DNA of 64,000 bases from NCBI GenBank assembly GCA_016712405.1, contig JADJRD010000001.1, positions 310,001 to 374,000 of the forward strand, read 5' to 3'. Below, piece by piece: positions 36,277 through 46,425 of the stretch. The notes below the pieces were generated by a model, which was given only the letters and a program-made list of their open reading frames with translations, was not told where the DNA came from and did not search any database. Within the stretch, counting starts at the first letter, position 1; every line of letters starts with the position of its first letter. The position numbers and the translations under genes are program-made. Source of the DNA: Cellvibrio sp. (GTDB lineage Bacteria; Pseudomonadota; Gammaproteobacteria; Pseudomonadales; Cellvibrionaceae).

Positions 36277-39200
36277 GTGAGACTCTGCAATAGTTGTTGA
36301 ATATGCTGTAAGCGGTCTTCTATCGATTCCATAGGAATCGTAAATTTCAATTTACTTGCGCCTTCCAGTTTAAACATTCGCGGTTGCGATTGTACCAGAG
36401 TCACAATTTTCATAGGATCGACTTTTGTCTCAGAAGTAAAATCAATAAACCCGCCACGGCTGTTGGCTTCCAGTTTATTTACGCCTAAGGCTTGTGCTTG
36501 AATTTTTAATTCAGTCACACGGAAAAGATTTTTTGTTTGATCAGGCAATAGACCAAAACGATCAATCATTTCGACTTGTAGATCGCGCAAGTCTTCTTTG
36601 GTTTCGGCACTGGCTAAACGTTTATACATGACCAGGCGGCCATGAACATCCGGTAAATAATCAGAAGGAATCAATGCGGGTAAATGCAAATTAACTTCAG
36701 TGACGGGGCGTAATCCATTTTCAAGATCAGCTTGTTTACCTTGGCGGATGGCTTTGACCGCTTGATCCAACATTTCCATATAAAGTGAAAAACCAATCGT
36801 TTGTATTTGTCCACTTTGTTCTTCGCCTAATAATTCACCGGCGCCGCGAATTTCCATATCGTAAGTGGCAAGTGTGAATCCTGCACCCAAATCTTCTGCT
36901 GCACTAATCGCTTCCAAACGTTTGATGGCGTCATCAGTCATGGCGCGACGTTCTGGCGTTAATAAATAAGCATAAGCCTGATGATGTGATCGACCCACAC
37001 GGCCGCGCAATTGATGTAACTGTGCCAAACCAAATTTGTCAGCGCGATGAATAATAATGGTGTTGGCACTGGGGATATCGATACCCGTTTCGATAATCGT
37101 CGTGCAAACCAAAATATTAAATCGTTTGTGATAAAAATCGGACATCACACGTTCAAGATCGCGTTCACGCAATTGTCCGTGTCCAATACCAATTCGCGCT
37201 TCTGGAACTAATTCTTGTAATTCACGCGCAACTTTTTCGATGCTATCGACTTCATTGTGTAAATAATAGACCTGACCACCGCGCAAAATTTCGCGAAGTA
37301 TCGCTTCTTTAATAGTCGGTTCGTCATGTTGACGCACAAAGGTTTTAACTGATAAGCGTCGCGCGGGTGGTGTTGCAATGATGGATAAATCGCGAATTCC
37401 GGACATAGACATATTTAATGTTCGCGGAATCGGCGTTGCAGTCAGTGTCAAAATATCAATTTCAGCTCTGAAAGCTTTCATCTGTTCTTTTTGACGAACG
37501 CCGAAACGATGTTCTTCATCAATAATTAATAAACCGAGATTTTTAAATTTAACATCCGGCTGCAATAATTTATGCGTGCCCACGATGATATCAATTTTTC
37601 CTTCGCCTAAACGTTCCAGTGCATCATCAACTTCTTTATTGGTTTTAAAGCGTGATAACACATCAATATTAATCGGCCAATCAGCAAACCGATCTTTTAA
37701 GGATTCATAATGTTGCTGTGCTAATAATGTAGTCGGTGCCAATATCACCACTTGTTTGCCGGCATGGCTGGCAATAAACGCGGCGCGCATGGCAACTTCG
37801 GTTTTACCAAAACCTACATCGCCACAAACCAATCTATCCATAGGTTTTTTCGACAGCATATCGGCGCGAACAGCTTCAATAGCGCGTTGCTGATCAGGCG
37901 TTTCTTCAAAAGGGAAACTGGCAGAAAATGTTTGGTAGGCCAACTCAGGATCAGGAAATGCAAAACCTTTGCGTGCGGCTCGTTTGGCGTAAACTTCCAA
38001 TAATTCAGCGGCAGTATCGCGAATTTGTTCGGCAGCTTTGCGTTTGGCTTTTTGCCAGACTTCGCTACCTAATCTGTGTAAAGGTGCAAGAGCTTCGTCA
38101 TTGCCACTGTAGCGGCTAATTACATGCAAATTGGTGACGGGCACATAAAGTTTTGCATTATCCGCATATTCTAGGGTTAAAAATTCGTTGGTTTGATTAT
38201 CCAGTGTAATGCTTTCCAAACCGCGATAACGCCCTACGCCATGATCGATATGTACAACCGGTGCGCCGATTTTTAATTCGGTTAAATGTTTAACCACCAA
38301 ATCCTCATTGTCTTGTGATTGTTTTCGGCGACGTTGTTGCTGAACACGCTCGCCAAATAATTGTGATTCACTGATGACAGCTAGAGGCGGTTGGGTTTGC
38401 AATAAACCCTTTTCTAAGGGTGCGATGGTGATTGCTATGCCGGATTTTTTTGCAGAAAAATGTTTCCAGTTATCGACAACTTCTGGGCGTATACGAATAC
38501 GTTGTAACAGTTCAAGTAAAGCTTCACGGCGACCGGCCGATTCTGCGCAAAATAAAACGGGGCCGGATTGCTCCATCAAAAAAGCTTCGATAGTCGTAAG
38601 CGGATTTTCCGTTTGCATACGAATGGGTAAACTGGGCGGTGTTTGTGTCGCAAAAGAGTAGTAGCCAGTTTTTTCTTCGTAAGCTTCTTGCGTGATATCA
38701 ATACGTTGTAATTTTTTTAACTGCGAAAATAATTCATCTACTGCCAGATAAATTTCTCTAGGTGACAGCAATGGTCGTAACAAATCGCCTTTGCGACTTT
38801 CGTATCGACGATTTAACTCTTGCCAAAAACTTTCAGCGGCATTTTCAACAGATCCCAAAGTAAATACTTGCGTTGCCTCAGGCAGGTAATCAAACAGATT
38901 GGAAGTTTCGTTAAAAAATAATGGCAGATAATATTCAATTCCCGGTGGTGAAATACCATCGCTGATATCTTGAAATACCGGACAAGCTTTATGGTTCACA
39001 TCAAATTTAGCTAACCATTGTTGTTTAAATAATTGAATGCCGGATTTATCCAGCGGAAATTCTTTGGCAGGTAAAAAATTAATATTATCGACTTTATCCA
39101 GCGTGCGTTGTGTTTCCGGATCAAAAGTGCGCAGCGATTCAATTTCGTCATCGAATAATTCAATGCGATAAGGTGATTCACTGCCCATGGGGAAAATATC

Positions 39201-39718
39201 CATGAGTGAACCACGCACCGCAAATTCACCGTGTTCGTAAACTGTATCCACTGCGCGATAACCGGCGCGTTCCAATTGTTGGCGTAAATCCTGCGGATTA
39301 AATTTATCACCAACACTGACAATTAAACTGTTTGCCACTAAATAAGATTGCGGCATTAAACGTTGCAGCAAACTGGTGATAGGCACTACCAATACGCCAC
39401 GTTGTGTTTGAGGCAATCGATAAAGCGTTAGCAACCGTTCGGAAATAATATCCTGATGCGGCGAAATACTGTCGTAGGGCAGGGTTTCCCAATCCGCCAA
39501 ATGCAAAATCTTCAGCTCAGTTCCTTCAGCAAAAAAATGCAATTCGTTTTCCAAGACAATGGCACTACTCGCATCCGGTGTAATAACCAAACTGAAATTC
39601 TGTTCTGATTGTGTGGCGTTCACTATTGCTAAAGCGGGCGCACATCCATTGAGCTGCCCCCAACTGATGCGTTGGCTTTTGTGAGTGTTGGGGGATTAAA
39701 AGGGGAATAGAGGGTCAT
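36273..39718 (-). CDS. mfd: Transcription-repair coupling factor Mfd (start region broken by a one-base deletion)
   Basis: Mfd removes stalled RNA polymerase and recruits UvrA. The 1116-residue open frame has the UvrB-like N-terminal region, the RNA polymerase-interacting domain (VVHIDHGVGRYRG), Walker A GDVGFGKTE, DEEH, the translocase motif RGRVGRSHHQAYAYLL and a C-terminal TRCF domain. The frame begins at a GTG (39623) that is internal to conserved sequence: in-frame codons upstream read WGQLNGCAPALAI, the usual Mfd N-terminus, but have no start. One extra C in the run at 39690-39694 joins them to an ATG at 39718, giving about 1149 residues, the normal length. Confidence 0.93.
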
Positions 39719-39859
39719 GGATTACAAATAGCTTTTATCAAGAAAAGAAGAGCGTGGCATTCTACGCGAAAAAATATAGGTCAGGATGAGTCGTTCAGCT
39801 GAACAGATACTTGGCTTTTAATGCTCGAAATCAATAAACCGTCATTTCTCCGCAAAATG

Positions 39860-39878
39860 TTGCATCAATTTGATGCAA
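39860..39878. promoter_or_regulatory. Perfect inverted repeat upstream of the nqr promoter
   Basis: TTGCATCA and TGATGCAA flank ATT: a perfect eight-base dyad with a three-base spacer, typical of a dimeric repressor or activator site. It lies about 50 bases upstream of the best -10 sequence in the 474-base mfd-nqrA gap. Confidence 0.45.
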
Positions 39879-39904
39879 AACAGCAATAATCCTGAAGTCT
39901 GCTA

Positions 39905-39933
39905 TGGTTATTGCGATACTCGCCCTTTATAAT
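39905..39933 (+). promoter_or_regulatory. Candidate sigma-70 promoter of the nqr operon
   Basis: A perfect -10 TATAAT at 39928-39933 is preceded, with 17 bases between, by TGGTTA at 39905-39910, a weak -35. Transcription from here would give a leader of about 250 bases before nqrA. Other promoters in the gap cannot be excluded. Confidence 0.4.
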
Positions 39934-40017
39934 CGCGCCGTTTTATTTGGGCAATACCAAAAACTCCCGTTAAATCAATGTGTTGAGTGTTTTTTACTCA
40001 ATCGGGGGCAAGGCTTC

Positions 40018-40071
40018 GGATCATCAGCAGCACGCCAGTGATGCTGATGATCCACCCACCGGATCTTTTTT
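40018..40071 (+). promoter_or_regulatory. Structured nqr leader with competing hairpins and T run
   Basis: GGATCATCAGCA (40018-40029) pairs perfectly with TGCTGATGATCC (40042-40053). The last five bases of that arm, GATCC (40049-40053), can instead pair with GGATC (40061-40065), directly followed by six T (40066-40071). The two structures are mutually exclusive, the layout of an attenuator. The terminator stem is short, so strength is doubtful. An AT-looped stem TTGAGT/ACTCAA (39983-40001) precedes it. Confidence 0.4.
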
Positions 40072-40192
40072 GTTGAAACTATTTATTCCCGCCAGGATGT
40101 AATAAAGAGTGGATGCAATCAGGCCAAGGTGGTTTTCGCGATCTGGTCATGTGACCAGATTAATATCCACTCGAATGACTAGGCAGAGACGT

Positions 40193-41528
40193 ATGATTAA
40201 GATTCGTCGAGGATTGGATCTACCGATTACCGGTAGTCCCGTTCAGTCCATAGAGGAGGGGCCTCAAGTTCGTCAGGTCGCACTGATTGGATTTGATTAC
40301 CACGGCATGAAGCCGACTATGACCGTCAAAGTTGGCGACAAAGTAAAGTTAGGACAGGAAGTTTTCTCCGATAAAAAAATCCCTGGTGTGATTTACACCG
40401 CTCCCGCATCCGGCACAGTCAGTGCTATTCATCGTGGTGATCAACGTGTGTTTCATTCGTTGGTGATTGATGTTGAAGGTGATGATGCAATTGAATTTAC
40501 TCGCTACAACCCAAGTGATTTAGCCGGGTTGTCAGCAGAGGTCGTTCAGCAACAATTATTGCAATCCGGTCTTTGGACTGCATTTCGCACTCGTCCTTTT
40601 AGTAAAGCACCTGTTCCCGGTTCAAAACCCAGTTCTGTTTTTGTTCAAGCAATGGATACCAACCCATTAGCCGCTGATGCAAAAGTTGTCATTGACACTA
40701 ATAAAGAAGCCTTTGCGAATGGTTTGACTTTATTGTCTCGCTTGGCGGACAAAGTATTTGTTTGTCATGCACAGGGAGTTGATTTGCCAAAAGGTCAGGG
40801 CAATCAAACGCATCAGGCTTTTGGTGGCATGCATCCAGCGGGCAACCCTGGCACGCATTCATTTCCTTGATCCTGTATCCGCCAAGAAAACAGTGTGGAC
40901 TGTGGGTTATCAAGATGTGATGGCAATTGGTGAGTTGTTTACCACTGGCCGTTTGAATGTTAATCGTGTGGTGGCATTGGCTGGCCCGCAGGTTGAACGT
41001 CCACGTCTGGTTAAGACTCGTTTGGGCGCTAACTTGAACGATCTGGTTGCGGGTCAAACCAAAGCGGGTGACAACCGTGTGATTTCCGGTTCTGTCTTTG
41101 GTGGCCGTCGCTCGCATGGCAATTTAACTTTCCTCGGCCGTTTCCATACGCAGATCAGCGTGTTATTGGAAGGTCGTGAGCGTGAAATGTTGCATTATTT
41201 GCGATTGGGTACTAACAAGTTCTCCGTGCTGGGGCTTTATATTTCGAAGTTGTTCGGCGGTAAAAAGTTTGCATTCACTACCTCAACCAATGGTAGTGAG
41301 CGTGCGATGGTTCCCGTCGGTTCTTACGAAAAAGTCATGCCTTTGGATATTTTGCCAACGCAATTGCTGCGTTCATTGATCGTTGGTGATACCGAAACGG
41401 CACAACAGTTGGGTTGTTTGGAATTGGATGAAGACGATTTGGCACTGTGTACATTTGTATGCCCTGGCAAATATGAATACGGTCCTATTCTTCGTAACAA
41501 TCTGTCGCGCATTGAGAATGAGGGCTAA
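40193..41528 (+). CDS. nqrA: Na+-translocating NADH:quinone reductase subunit A (frameshifted)
   Basis: Two frames join into about 445 residues. The first starts MIKIRRGLDLPITG and includes VGDKVKLGQEVFSDKK and APASGTVSAIHRG; the second resumes HFLDPVSAKKTVWTVGYQDV and ends with the normal C-terminus. The break is near 40855, where the downstream frame is offset by +1 (one extra base or two missing; restoring CA gives GTHIHFLDP). NqrA is the cytoplasmic quinone-binding subunit of Na+-NQR. The ATG at 40193 fits the family start. It is the first gene of nqrABCDEF. Confidence 0.93.
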
Positions 41529-41531
41529 TCC

Positions 41532-42734
41532 ATGCTGAGAAATTTACTCGACAAGATGGCGCCGCATTTCCATAAAGGCGGCAAATATGAAAACTGGTTT
41601 GCACTTTACGAGGCATTCGATACTGTCTTTTACAAACCAGCCGATGTCACCAAATCCACTGCTCACGTGCGTGATGGTGTAGACCTGAAGCGCATCATGA
41701 TCACTGTTTGGTTGTGTGCTTTCCCGGCAATGTTCTTCGGTATGTACAACGTAGGTTTGCAAGCCAACACTATTTTGGCAGCAACCGGTGCTACAGGAAT
41801 CGAAAACTGGCATGGCGTTTTGATTAGCTGGTTTGCGGGACATGACCCCAGCAGTATTTGGGACAACATGGTATTGGGGGCAGCTTATTTGGTTCCTATT
41901 TACGCTACCGTATTTATCGTAGGTGGATTCTGGGAAGTGCTGTTCGCCATGAAGCGTGGTCACGAAGTTAACGAAGGTTTCTTTGTGACCTCAATACTCT
42001 TCGCATTGATATGCCCTCCTGATATTCCTCTCTGGCAAGCTGCTTTAGGTATCTCATTTGGTGTAGTGGTCGGTAAAGAAGTTTTCGGTGGTACTGGCAA
42101 AAACTTCCTTAACCCAGCTTTGGTTGGTCGTGCATTTTTGTTCTTTGCTTACCCGGCAGAAATGTCAGGTGATGCGGTGTGGACTGCAGTCGATGGTTAC
42201 TCAGGTGCAACAGCACTTTCGGTTGCTGCACAAGGTGGCGTAGATGCAATCATTGCCAGCAAATTGACTTGGTGGGATTCCTTCGATGGTTTCGAACAGG
42301 GTTCAATTGGTGAAACTTCTACTCTTGCCATTATGGCTGGCGGAAGTGTGTTACTGGCGATGGGTATTGCATCGACTCGCATTGTGCTCGGAACTTTGAT
42401 TGGTACAGTACTGACAGTGTTGTTGTACAACTGGGCCGGCGCGGAAAGTAAAAACCCCATGTTCCAAATACCTTTCTGGTGGCACTTTGTGATAGGTGGT
42501 TACGCATTCGGCTTGTTCTTTATGGCAACAGACCCCGTTTCTGCTTCCATGACTAACACTGGCAAGTGGATTTTTGGTGCGCTCATTGGATTCATGGTGA
42601 TTACTATTCGCGTAGTCAACCCTGCATATCCTGAAGGCATGATGTTGGCTATTTTGTTTGCCAATATGTTTGCGCCAACCATCGACTACTTCGTCGTTCA
42701 ATCCAACATTAAACGGAGACTGGCTCGTGGCTAA
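41532..42734 (+). CDS. nqrB: Na+-NQR subunit B
   Basis: A 400-residue polytopic subunit carrying covalent FMN on Thr in SGATAL (DGYSGATALS), a riboflavin site and part of the Na+ channel. Other blocks are FGGTGKNFLNPALVGRAFLFF and GYAFGLFFMATDPVSAS. It starts three bases after nqrA ends and its stop overlaps the nqrC start. Confidence 0.97.
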   Translation: MLRNLLDKMAPHFHKGGKYENWFALYEAFDTVFYKPADVTKSTAHVRDGVDLKRIMITVWLCAFPAMFFGMYNVGLQANTILAATGATGIENWHGVLISWFAGHDPSSIWDNMVLGAAYLVPIYATVFIVGGFWEVLFAMKRGHEVNEGFFVTSILFALICPPDIPLWQAALGISFGVVVGKEVFGGTGKNFLNPALVGRAFLFFAYPAEMSGDAVWTAVDGYSGATALSVAAQGGVDAIIASKLTWWDSFDGFEQGSIGETSTLAIMAGGSVLLAMGIASTRIVLGTLIGTVLTVLLYNWAGAESKNPMFQIPFWWHFVIGGYAFGLFFMATDPVSASMTNTGKWIFGALIGFMVITIRVVNPAYPEGMMLAILFANMFAPTIDYFVVQSNIKRRLARG

Positions 42735-43500
42735 TCAAACAGCAAAATACACCATCACCGTTACACTGATTATGTGTTTGGTGGCGTCGATTTTGGTGGC
42801 GGGTTCTGCCGTTATGTTGAGACCGTATCAAGTTGCAAATAAAGCCTTGGACTTTAAAAAGAACGTTTTAAAAGTCGCTGGTATTTTTGATGAAAACCAA
42901 ACGGTGGATGCACAGTTCGAAAAAATTCAGGTGAAAATTGTTGATCTTGAATCTGGAAAATTTACTGATGTCATCAGTGATGTTGAGAAATTTGATCAGA
43001 TCGCTTCATCAAAAAAACCGGATCTATCCATTAAATTAAATCCCAATGAAGATATTGCCAAACTCATTACTCGCGAAAAATACGCAAAAGTATTTTTGGT
43101 AAACGATGAAAATGGTTTGAGCAAAGTGATTCTTCCGGTGCGAGGAAAAGGTTTGTGGTCAACTATGTCTGGTTTCATCGCGCTGGATAAAGACTTGAAT
43201 ACTGTTTTAGGTTTTGGTTTTTATTCACATGGTGAAACTCCTGGCTTAGGTGGTGAAGTTGACAATCCAAAATGGAAAACCATTTGGATTGGCAAGAAAA
43301 TTTATTCATCATCTGGTGAAGTGAAAGTTGGTGTGATCAAAGGTCATGTTGATGATGCAACACCCAAAAAAGAATACAAGGTTGATGGTTTGTCCGGTGC
43401 TACCTTAACCAGTAATGGGGTGAGCAATCTCATCAAATACTGGATGGGTGATGCGGGCTTTAAACTGTTTCTTACTAACTTGAAAAATGGAGAAGCGTAA
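42727..43500 (+). CDS. nqrC: Na+-NQR subunit C
   Basis: A 257-residue protein with an N-terminal membrane helix and a periplasmic FMN-binding domain with the flavinylation motif SGATLTS near residue 220; GFGFYSHGETPGLGGEV is also present. The GTG at 42727 gives MANQTAKYTITVTLIMCLV and overlaps the nqrB stop by 8 bases; an open frame further upstream is not used. FMN is attached by ApbE, whose gene is not in this operon. Confidence 0.96.
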   Translation: MANQTAKYTITVTLIMCLVASILVAGSAVMLRPYQVANKALDFKKNVLKVAGIFDENQTVDAQFEKIQVKIVDLESGKFTDVISDVEKFDQIASSKKPDLSIKLNPNEDIAKLITREKYAKVFLVNDENGLSKVILPVRGKGLWSTMSGFIALDKDLNTVLGFGFYSHGETPGLGGEVDNPKWKTIWIGKKIYSSSGEVKVGVIKGHVDDATPKKEYKVDGLSGATLTSNGVSNLIKYWMGDAGFKLFLTNLKNGEA

Positions 43501-43502
43501 AT

Positions 43503-44171
43503 ATGAGCGCAAGCACTAAAGATCTCCTGACAAAACCCATATTGGAAAATAACCCGGTTATTTTGCAAATTTTGGGTATATGTTCGGCTTTGGCTGTTAC
43601 CTCCAGTGTAAAAGTCAGTTTGGTAATGGCGATTGGTTTGACTTTGGTATCGGCCTTTTCAAACTTTTTTGTTTCGTTGGTACGTAATTTTTTACCCGGC
43701 AGTGTTCGTATTATCGCGCAGATGATCATCATCTCTGCATTGGTAATTGTGGTTGACCAAATATTGAAAGCGGTTGCTTACGATATCAGTAAGCAGCTTT
43801 CGGTGTTTGTGGGCTTGATTATTACCAACTGTATTGTGATGGGTCGTACTGAAGCCTTCGCCCTGAAAAATCCACCAGTACCCAGTTTCCTTGACGGTAT
43901 CGGTCATGGTTTGGGTTACTCTGCATTGTTGATTGTGATTGCAACTTTCCGTGAAATTTTTGGTGCAGGTAAGTGGTTTGGTATCCAAATTCTGCCTGTA
44001 GCGACTGACGGCGGTTGGTACATTCCCAATGGTCTATTGTTGTTGCCACCCAGCGCATTCTTCATTATTGGTTTGATTATCTGGGCATTGCGCGGCTGGA
44101 AAAAGAATCAAGTTGAGAAAGAAGATTTCAAAATCGCACCTAACTCAATCAAGACTCAGGAGATCGCATAA
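43503..44171 (+). CDS. nqrD: Na+-NQR subunit D
   Basis: A 222-residue subunit with six helices; NPVILQILGICSALAVT, FVGLIITNCIVMGRTEAFA and DGIGHGLGYS are family blocks, with the Cys in CIVMGR helping hold the intramembrane iron centre with NqrE. It starts three bases after nqrC and overlaps nqrE by one base. Confidence 0.97.
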   Translation: MSASTKDLLTKPILENNPVILQILGICSALAVTSSVKVSLVMAIGLTLVSAFSNFFVSLVRNFLPGSVRIIAQMIIISALVIVVDQILKAVAYDISKQLSVFVGLIITNCIVMGRTEAFALKNPPVPSFLDGIGHGLGYSALLIVIATFREIFGAGKWFGIQILPVATDGGWYIPNGLLLLPPSAFFIIGLIIWALRGWKKNQVEKEDFKIAPNSIKTQEIA

Positions 44172-44779
44172 TGGAACATTTATTGAGTTTATTTGTTAAA
44201 GCAGTCTTTATCGAAAACATGGCCTTGGCTTTCTTTTTGGGTATGTGTTCGTTTTTGGCTATGTCCAAAAAAATTAAAGCTGCGATTGGCTTGGGGATCG
44301 CTGTTGTTGTTGTGCAAACTGTTACGGTACCTGCCAACAATTTGATTTTGACTTATTTGCTAAAAGAAGACGCTCTTGCTTGGGCGGGTATCACTGGTGT
44401 TGATTTAAGCTTCCTCAGTTTTATTTCATTTATCGGTGTAATCGCTGCAATTGTACAAATCATGGAAATGGTCATGGATAAATACATGCCTGCGTTATAC
44501 AACGCTCTGGGTGTGTTCTTGCCATTGATTACTGTGAACTGTGTGATTATGGGTGGCTCATTGTTTATGCAAGAGCGTGACTATCATTTTTCTGAAAGCG
44601 TCGTTTACGGTTTGGGCTCAGGTGTTGGTTGGGCGCTGGCGATAGTTGTTTTGGCTGCTGTGAAAGAAAAATTGAAATACTCCGACGTACCTGAAGGTCT
44701 TCGTGGCTTGGGTATTACCTTTATCACCGTGGGATTGATGTCATTGGGCTTTATGTCCTTTGGCGGCATTTCCCTTTAA
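44171..44779 (+). CDS. nqrE: Na+-NQR subunit E
   Basis: A 202-residue subunit with six helices; FIENMALAFFLGMCSFLA, LGVFLPLITVNCVIMGGSLF and GSGVGWALAIV are family blocks, with the paired cysteines C26 and the one in NCVIMG that bind the iron centre shared with NqrD. It overlaps nqrD by one base. Confidence 0.97.
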   Translation: MEHLLSLFVKAVFIENMALAFFLGMCSFLAMSKKIKAAIGLGIAVVVVQTVTVPANNLILTYLLKEDALAWAGITGVDLSFLSFISFIGVIAAIVQIMEMVMDKYMPALYNALGVFLPLITVNCVIMGGSLFMQERDYHFSESVVYGLGSGVGWALAIVVLAAVKEKLKYSDVPEGLRGLGITFITVGLMSLGFMSFGGISL

Positions 44780-44800
44780 GCTGACGAGGAATAAAAGCGA

Positions 44801-46024
44801 ATGAGTACTGAAATTTTATTAGGCGTCGGCATGTTCACCTTCATCGTTTTGGCGTTGGTGGTGGTTATTCTGATGGCACAAGCCAAACTGGTTAGCAGTG
44901 GTGATGTGCAAATATTAATTAACGACGAAAAAACGATTACTGTTCCTGCTGGTGGAAAGTTATTGCAAACACTGGCGGCCAATAATGTGTTTTTAGCATC
45001 GGCTTGTGGTGGTGGTGGCAGCTGTGCGCAATGTAAATGTGTGGTGAACGATGGTGGCGGTTCAATTCTGCCAACAGAAGAAGCACATTTTAATCGCCGC
45101 GAGGCTAATGAAGGTTGGCGTTTGAGCTGTCAGGTTCCGGTAAAACAAAACATGAAAATTCATGTTCCGGAAGAAGTGTTTGGTGTGAAGCAATGGGTGA
45201 CCACTGTTGAATCCAATCCTAACGTTGCTACTTTTATTAAAGAATTAACATTGCGTTTGCCTGAAGGCGAAAGCGTGGATTTCCGAGCGGGCGGTTACGT
45301 TCAACTGGAATCTCCGCCTTATCATGTCAAATTTAAAGATTTTGATATTGATGCAGAGTATCGCGGTGATTGGGAGCGTTTTGGTTTCTTCAATTTGGAA
45401 TCCAAAGTTGATGAAACGGTAATTCGTGCTTATTCAATGGCGAACTATCCGGATGAAAAAGGTGTAGTGAAATTCAATATTCGTATTGCAACTCCTCCAC
45501 CCAAATCACAAGGTATTCAACCTGGAAAAATGTCGTCTTATGTTTTCAGCTTGAAGCCCGGCGATAAAATTACTGTGTATGGACCTTTCGGTGAATTCTT
45601 CGCCAAGAAAACCAACGCCGAAATGGTATTTGTTGGTGGTGGTGCGGGTATGGCACCAATGCGCTCACACATATTCGATCAATTACGTCGTTTGAAAACT
45701 GATCGTAAAATTACTTTCTGGTACGGTGCGCGTTCATTACGTGAATTGTTCTACAAAGAAGATTACGACATGCTGCAAGCAGAAAATCCAAACTTCAAAT
45801 GGCATGTGGCATTGTCTGATCCACAACCAGAAGATAATTGGACTGGCATGACAGGTTTTATTCACAACGTGTTGTATGAAAACTATTTGAAAGATCATCC
45901 AGCACCGGAAGATTGTGAGTTTTACATGTGCGGCCCACCTATGATGAACGCTGCTGTAATCAAAATGTTGAAAAGTCTTGGTGTTGAAGACGACAACATT
46001 TTGCTCGACGACTTTGGTGGTTAA
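44801..46024 (+). CDS. nqrF: Na+-NQR subunit F (NADH-oxidising)
   Basis: A 407-residue subunit: N-terminal helix, 2Fe-2S ferredoxin domain with C69, C75, C78 and C110, then FAD-binding (RAYSMANYP) and NADH-binding (FVGGGAGMAPMRSH) domains and the C-terminal CGPPMMN. It passes electrons from NADH into the complex. GACGAGGAA lies upstream of the ATG. A strong terminator follows. Confidence 0.97.
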   Translation: MSTEILLGVGMFTFIVLALVVVILMAQAKLVSSGDVQILINDEKTITVPAGGKLLQTLAANNVFLASACGGGGSCAQCKCVVNDGGGSILPTEEAHFNRREANEGWRLSCQVPVKQNMKIHVPEEVFGVKQWVTTVESNPNVATFIKELTLRLPEGESVDFRAGGYVQLESPPYHVKFKDFDIDAEYRGDWERFGFFNLESKVDETVIRAYSMANYPDEKGVVKFNIRIATPPPKSQGIQPGKMSSYVFSLKPGDKITVYGPFGEFFAKKTNAEMVFVGGGAGMAPMRSHIFDQLRRLKTDRKITFWYGARSLRELFYKEDYDMLQAENPNFKWHVALSDPQPEDNWTGMTGFIHNVLYENYLKDHPAPEDCEFYMCGPPMMNAAVIKMLKSLGVEDDNILLDDFGG

Positions 46025-46027
46025 TCA

Positions 46028-46054
46028 AAAAACGGGGCCTTGTGCCTCGTTTTT
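46028..46054 (+). terminator. Rho-independent terminator after nqrF
   Basis: AAAAACGGGGC (46028-46038) pairs with GCCTCGTTTTT (46044-46054) around CTTGT, with one G-U pair, and the stem runs into a T tract. It starts three bases after the nqrF stop. Confidence 0.85.
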
Positions 46055-46075
46055 GTTTGGATAATTTGATTAAAA

Positions 46076-46126
46076 CACCCTCTCCCCAACCCTCTCCCAT
46101 CAAGGGAGAGGGGCAGATAGAGGGGG
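46076..46126. repeat. GC-rich palindromic element, half copy D
   Basis: CACCCTCTCCCCAACCCTC then CCCATCAAGGG and GAGAGGGGCAGA. It is nearly identical to the element at 50816-50862 and resembles the left arm of the larger family members. Confidence 0.7.
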
Positions 46127-46153
46127 ATTTGTTTTTTTAAGAGGTAACAGGAA

Positions 46154-46399
46154 TTGGCAACTTTATTAGTCACTTTAGCGGTAATGCTCTTTGTTGCTTT
46201 TGCGCTATCAATCAGTGTGATCGCAGGTCGTAAACCTATCACTGGTTCTTGTGGTGGTGTTGGTAAAGCCTTGGGCGAACCCGATTATGTTTGTCAGTTG
46301 TGTGGTGGCGATGAAGCAAAATGTGCAGAATTGAAAGAAGTTTCACCTGCGGAAAAAAACGCAGATGATTTATCTTACAACGCAAGCAAAAAAGATTAG
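46154..46399 (+). CDS. nqrM: Na+-NQR maturation protein NqrM
   Basis: An 81-residue protein with one N-terminal membrane helix and four conserved cysteines (C33 in GSCGGVG, C47, C50 and C57 in CQLCGGDEAKC). NqrM delivers the iron for the NqrD-NqrE centre. The TTG at 46154 is used as start, after AAGAGGTAACAGG. It lies beyond the nqrF terminator and a repeat, and just before sthA, so it may be expressed separately from nqrA-F. Confidence 0.93.
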   Translation: MATLLVTLAVMLFVAFALSISVIAGRKPITGSCGGVGKALGEPDYVCQLCGGDEAKCAELKEVSPAEKNADDLSYNASKKD

Positions 46400-46425
46400 A
46401 GATAATTTATATTGGGAGCAAACAA

